Source of the DNA: Zopfochytrium polystomum
Lineage: Eukaryota; Chytridiomycota; Chytridiomycetes; Chytridiales; Chytridiaceae
Assembly: GCA_025765615.1 (NCBI GenBank)
Contig: JAIVFJ010000610.1
Coordinates: 1-19,447, forward strand
Direction of reading: 5' to 3'
Length of the DNA stretch: 19,447 bases
In this document: positions 17,105-19,447 of the stretch, piece by piece
How the letters are laid out: each line of letters opens with the position of its first letter
How positions within the stretch are numbered: position 1 is the stretch's first letter
Notes under the pieces: generated by a model
What the model was told of the DNA's origin: nothing
Database searches by the model: none
Seen by the model: the letters and a program-made list of their open reading frames with translations, nothing else
Made by a program: the position numbers and the translations under genes

Positions 17105-17332
17105 ATGGACCGGCCGATTGGAGACCAGGCCTGGCTTTCAAAGCTGCTCCTGCTGCTGCTGCCGTTTGCGGCAGCATCACTGTTGCCAGTGGAAGCGGTT
17201 CGTCAACACAGGTTGCAGAGATGGAAGGCAAACAGTGGTATTGACAATAACGATCCGGACGTGTTTCTTGAAACTGAAACCACACTCGCAAGCAAGGCAA
17301 GAATTTCTTGCTTGCTTGCGAGTGTGGTTTGA
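17105..17332 (+). CDS. Small ORF with a signal-like hydrophobic stretch
   Basis: The ATG at 17105 opens 75 residues. The N-terminal region MDRPIGDQAW is followed by LSKLLLLLLPFAAASLLPVEA, a hydrophobic stretch with an AxA-like end that would suit a signal peptide or anchor. The rest (RQHRLQRWKANSGIDNNDPD) is hydrophilic. The frame is open upstream to 16985. The last 18 codons lie in a 54-base palindrome that includes the stop, so the C-terminus may not be functional sequence. Not recognised. Confidence 0.35.
   Translation: MDRPIGDQAWLSKLLLLLLPFAAASLLPVEAVRQHRLQRWKANSGIDNNDPDVFLETETTLASKARISCLLASVV
17277..17330. repeat. Near-perfect 54-base palindrome
   Basis: Left arm AAACCACACTCGCAAGCAAG and right arm CTTGCTTGCGAGTGTGGTTT are perfect complements. 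The few bases between them also nearly pair, leaving almost no loop. It would form a long hairpin in RNA or a cruciform in DNA. Confidence 0.9.
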
Positions 17333-17658
17333 GGGGACGCAAGGTATAAGCTCTCCAACAGCATCCCCTAGTTTCCTTCAATAATTACAAACAGTAGTTG
17401 ATGCCTGCGCACAGCAGCCCCCTGTTGTCCTCAACGCTCTCCCACTCCCTCTCTTTTTTTCCACTGTTCCTCTTCCTCGTCCAAGTCCTCGTCCTCGTGC
17501 TCCTCGCAGATCTCGTCCCGCTGGTGCCCACGTCAGAGACTGCCCGCGCACTCGTCCCAGGCAGTCAACATTAACAACAACTACACCACCACAACCGCTG
17601 CAACAACGAACTCCGCATCATCCCTCATATCCTTCTCGCACTCGTCGTGTTTACAGCC

Positions 17659-18951
17659 ATGTCCACCCTGCCAGCCTCACCGCCGGAGCCTTCGAACACG
17701 CACACGCCTGCAAACACAGGCGGTCAACCTTTCCGCCAGGCACACTCCCCAAATGAGACGACAGTTGCTCCGACCCCGCCGGATTCGCTGGGAACAACCC
17801 ATCCTTTGAAAAATATTAATGGACACCAACTGCGAGGGCACGGCTTCCCCGCTCCACCAGCATTTCCATGGCGTCGTCTTTGTTGTCGGCTGAGCGGTCT
17901 CGGCGCCGCTCCCCTCCGCACCAATGCCCCCGGGCAGAGCAGATTCACTGGCCTCCATCGAGGACGCTCCACGCGCTCGAGCTATGAGACGCTGATTCCA
18001 ACGCCGTCTTCGACGACGCAAACACATTCAAAGCGCGCTGCGTCGTCCGCCACGCCCTCTGCACCTAGCTTCAATTCGACGCCTGCCACATCGACCGCAT
18101 CCTCGCGTCACCGCGTCGTGGGATCCCGTCAGATCAAGATCACCTATCGTGACACCAAGCGCCGCAACGACGACGCCCGCGGCCGCGGCACGCAACAGGA
18201 CAAGGATGACTACTACGTTGCGACGGACGTGCTCGGGAGCGACTGGTGCTCTTCTCGTTCTCGTCCTGACACAACCCACCCGCAGTACGATTGTGCACCC
18301 CGCGGTGGCCCAAGTCCTCGTCCACCGCCTCCACGCCTGAGCTGTTCCCACCACCACGAGGTTCTCACACAACCACTCACAGGGACCCTGAGGATGGAAG
18401 ACGCACGCGCGCCGACAGTGCGAGTTGGGGGACCACGCTCACATGTCCCAAGGCCAACAACCAACCAACCAAATGACACTGTACTTACAGTGGTGCTGTG
18501 CGACAAACGGACACGCTGTGCGCGGCGACGACGACAAAGGCCGCCTGCCGCGGCGGGACAATCCTGCGGCGTTTTACAAACAATTTTGACGGCAGGATCA
18601 GAAAGCTGGCACCACGACACCAGAAGCAGTGTCAGTGCAAGACGGGGAACACGGCCGAAGAGGACGACAACGACAAGCTCATGGACACTCCTTCGGACCT
18701 GCTGGGAGCGCCGTACGTGTCAGGGCGAGCGGCGCGCGTCTCTGTACGACGGCGGTGGCAGCGTCAACGTGGCCGCAGCTTCGACCGAAGAGGACTGTGG
18801 TGTGACGGTGCTGCAAAGTGGAGAGATAGAGCAAGAAAGAAAGAACAAGAAAAAGAGAGACAGTGAGAGCAAGAGAAAAGAGAAAGGGAAAGGGAGCTCG
18901 CGTGCGCAACAGGAAGGGGGTACAAAGAAAGGGAAAACAACAAAAAAGTAA
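17659..18951 (+). CDS. Unrecognised low-complexity protein gene, frame broken
   Basis: The ATG at 17659 in a good context (CAGCCATGTCC) opens a Pro/Thr/Ser-rich frame. Later sections read RQIKITYRDTKRRNDDARGR and KDDYYVATDVLG. After that the plausible frame changes: ATGALLVLVLTQPTRSTIV, then STASTPELFPPPRGSH, then FTNNFDGRIRKLAPRHQKQ and KLMDTPSDLLGAPYVSG. Finally the first frame returns with RRASLYDGGGSVNVAAAST and a Lys/Glu-rich tail. Each change fits one extra base, with clear sites at the GGG runs 18235-18237 and 18723-18725. A TGA at 18474-18476 interrupts one section. A second good start, CCATGGCG at 17868-17875, opens MASSLLSAERSRRRSPP in another frame. No domain was recognised. Confidence 0.45.
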   Translation: MSTLPASPPEPSNTHTPANTGGQPFRQAHSPNETTVAPTPPDSLGTTHPLKNINGHQLRGHGFPAPPAFPWRRLCCRLSGLGAAPLRTNAPGQSRFTGLHRGRSTRSSYETLIPTPSSTTQTHSKRAASSATPSAPSFNSTPATSTASSRHRVVGSRQIKITYRDTKRRNDDARGRGTQQDKDDYYVATDVLGSDWCSSRSRPDTTHPQYDCAPRGGPSPRPPPPRLSCSHHHEVLTQPLTGTLRMEDARAPTVRVGGPRSHVPRPTTNQPNDTVLTVVLCDKRTRCARRRRQRPPAAAGQSCGVLQTILTAGSESWHHDTRSSVSARRGTRPKRTTTTSSWTLLRTCWERRTCQGERRASLYDGGGSVNVAAASTEEDCGVTVLQSGEIEQERKNKKKRDSESKRKEKGKGSSRAQQEGGTKKGKTTKK

Positions 18952-19004
18952 CGAGAAAGTCACCGCCGCACACTACCACCTGCAACCTGCTGTGCGCACG
19001 CAAG

Positions 19005-19005
19005 G

Positions 19006-19035
<30 letters not shown>
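19005..19035. repeat. Poly-A run
   Basis: About 30 A residues followed by GAGAAAGAGG. It could be a retroposed tail or a simple run. Confidence 0.8.
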
Positions 19036-19041
<6 letters not shown>

Positions 19042-19236
19042 GAGGAAGTGAAAAGGGAACAAAGAAAAGGTAGGTTAGGGTCAAGAGGGAGAGAGGTGGA
19101 AGAAGAATAACAAACGCCCACCACTGTCATCACAACACGTCTGCCATTTCATCACTGCACGCGCCCACCTCAGGGGAAGAGGGAGCCGCATGCGCATCAC
19201 TCGGCCGCTGTTGAGTTACGTGATGTCGCTCCCTTC

Positions 19237-19447
19237 GCGCACCTGAGGAAATGCCAACGCAGAAGTATGCCGTCCCCGACTGACCGAGACCGCGACAACT
19301 GTGTATCGGCGACAGTGGCAGCCACCTGCCTAGGATAGGAAAACAGAACGGTCAGCAGGATGGAAAAAAAATAAAAATAAAAAGAGGACAACGGGAGAGC
19401 GGAAGCTTACTTCACGAGGCTGACAGCGAGTACCCCTGACTATCCGA
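19237..19447 (-). other. Candidate exon-intron-exon of a minus-strand gene entering from the right
   Basis: On the minus strand CTCGTGAA|GTAAGC is a strong donor at about 19410. It is followed by T-rich sequence, CTGCTGAC (branch-like), and TTTTCCTATCCTAG| at about 19334, a textbook acceptor. The next stretch ends at TTTCCTCAG|GTGCGCG (about 19237) and is open in two frames, so the product cannot be given. Confidence 0.4.

Noticed and set aside
18213..18620. Minus-strand ORF antisense to the 17.6-18.9 kb gene
   Set aside because: Less protein-like than the plus strand; the plus strand has better start context and charged segments.

Overview
The window is nuclear DNA of a eukaryote, most likely a GC-rich unicellular alga or protist. 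It has spliced genes with GT...AG introns of roughly 70-180 bp, a chromodomain protein, a GNL1-type nucleolar GTPase, a hAT transposon, TA-flanked MITEs and very large CT/GA, AC/GT and GACA microsatellites. I cannot name the lineage from sequence alone.

Layout. 1-784: a GA/CT array plus a 160-bp unique end, repeat R1 in reverse orientation. 823-3578 (minus): a chromodomain gene whose last visible exon ends in a chromo-shadow-like start and probably runs off the left side through an intron that contains R1. 3600-6992 (minus): a GNL1-family circularly permuted GTPase in at least nine exons. 6993-8727 (minus): a hAT transposase remnant, cut off at its 5' side, whose terminal CAGGG lies directly at the N-terminal exon of GNL1. 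8730-11030: a patchwork of CT arrays, short 'AGTCAACGGGYTGTCTGTCT' units, four GC-rich double-hairpin elements, a second R1 copy (inverted relative to the first) and repeat R2, with a few islands that look like exons. 11.03-12.6 kb: AC/GT arrays and possible plus-strand exons. 12.6-15.65 kb: a strongly AT-rich island with two TA-flanked MITEs and several tiny ORFs, one with a C...C...C..H zinc motif. 15.65-17.0 kb: low-complexity repeats. 17.1-18.95 kb (plus): a short ORF with a signal-like hydrophobic stretch that ends in a long palindrome, then an unrecognised low-complexity protein gene. 19.2-19.4 kb: a probable minus-strand intron and exon.

The most striking pattern runs across the window. 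The recognisable reading frames are broken by single extra bases, nearly all inside short G or C runs and nearly all +1. In GNL1 this hits the P-loop and the NKxD motif, yet the protein on either side is well conserved. The same pattern occurs in the chromodomain gene, the hAT transposase and the 17.6-18.9 kb gene. Insertion errors in the underlying reads are the simplest explanation. Genuine pervasive +1 frameshifting is the exciting alternative, and it is testable with RNA and accurate reads.

The genes are not an obvious pathway: GNL1 is a ribosome/nucleolar GTPase and the chromodomain protein a chromatin reader. They are same-strand neighbours with almost no spacer, so a read-through or fused transcript is possible.
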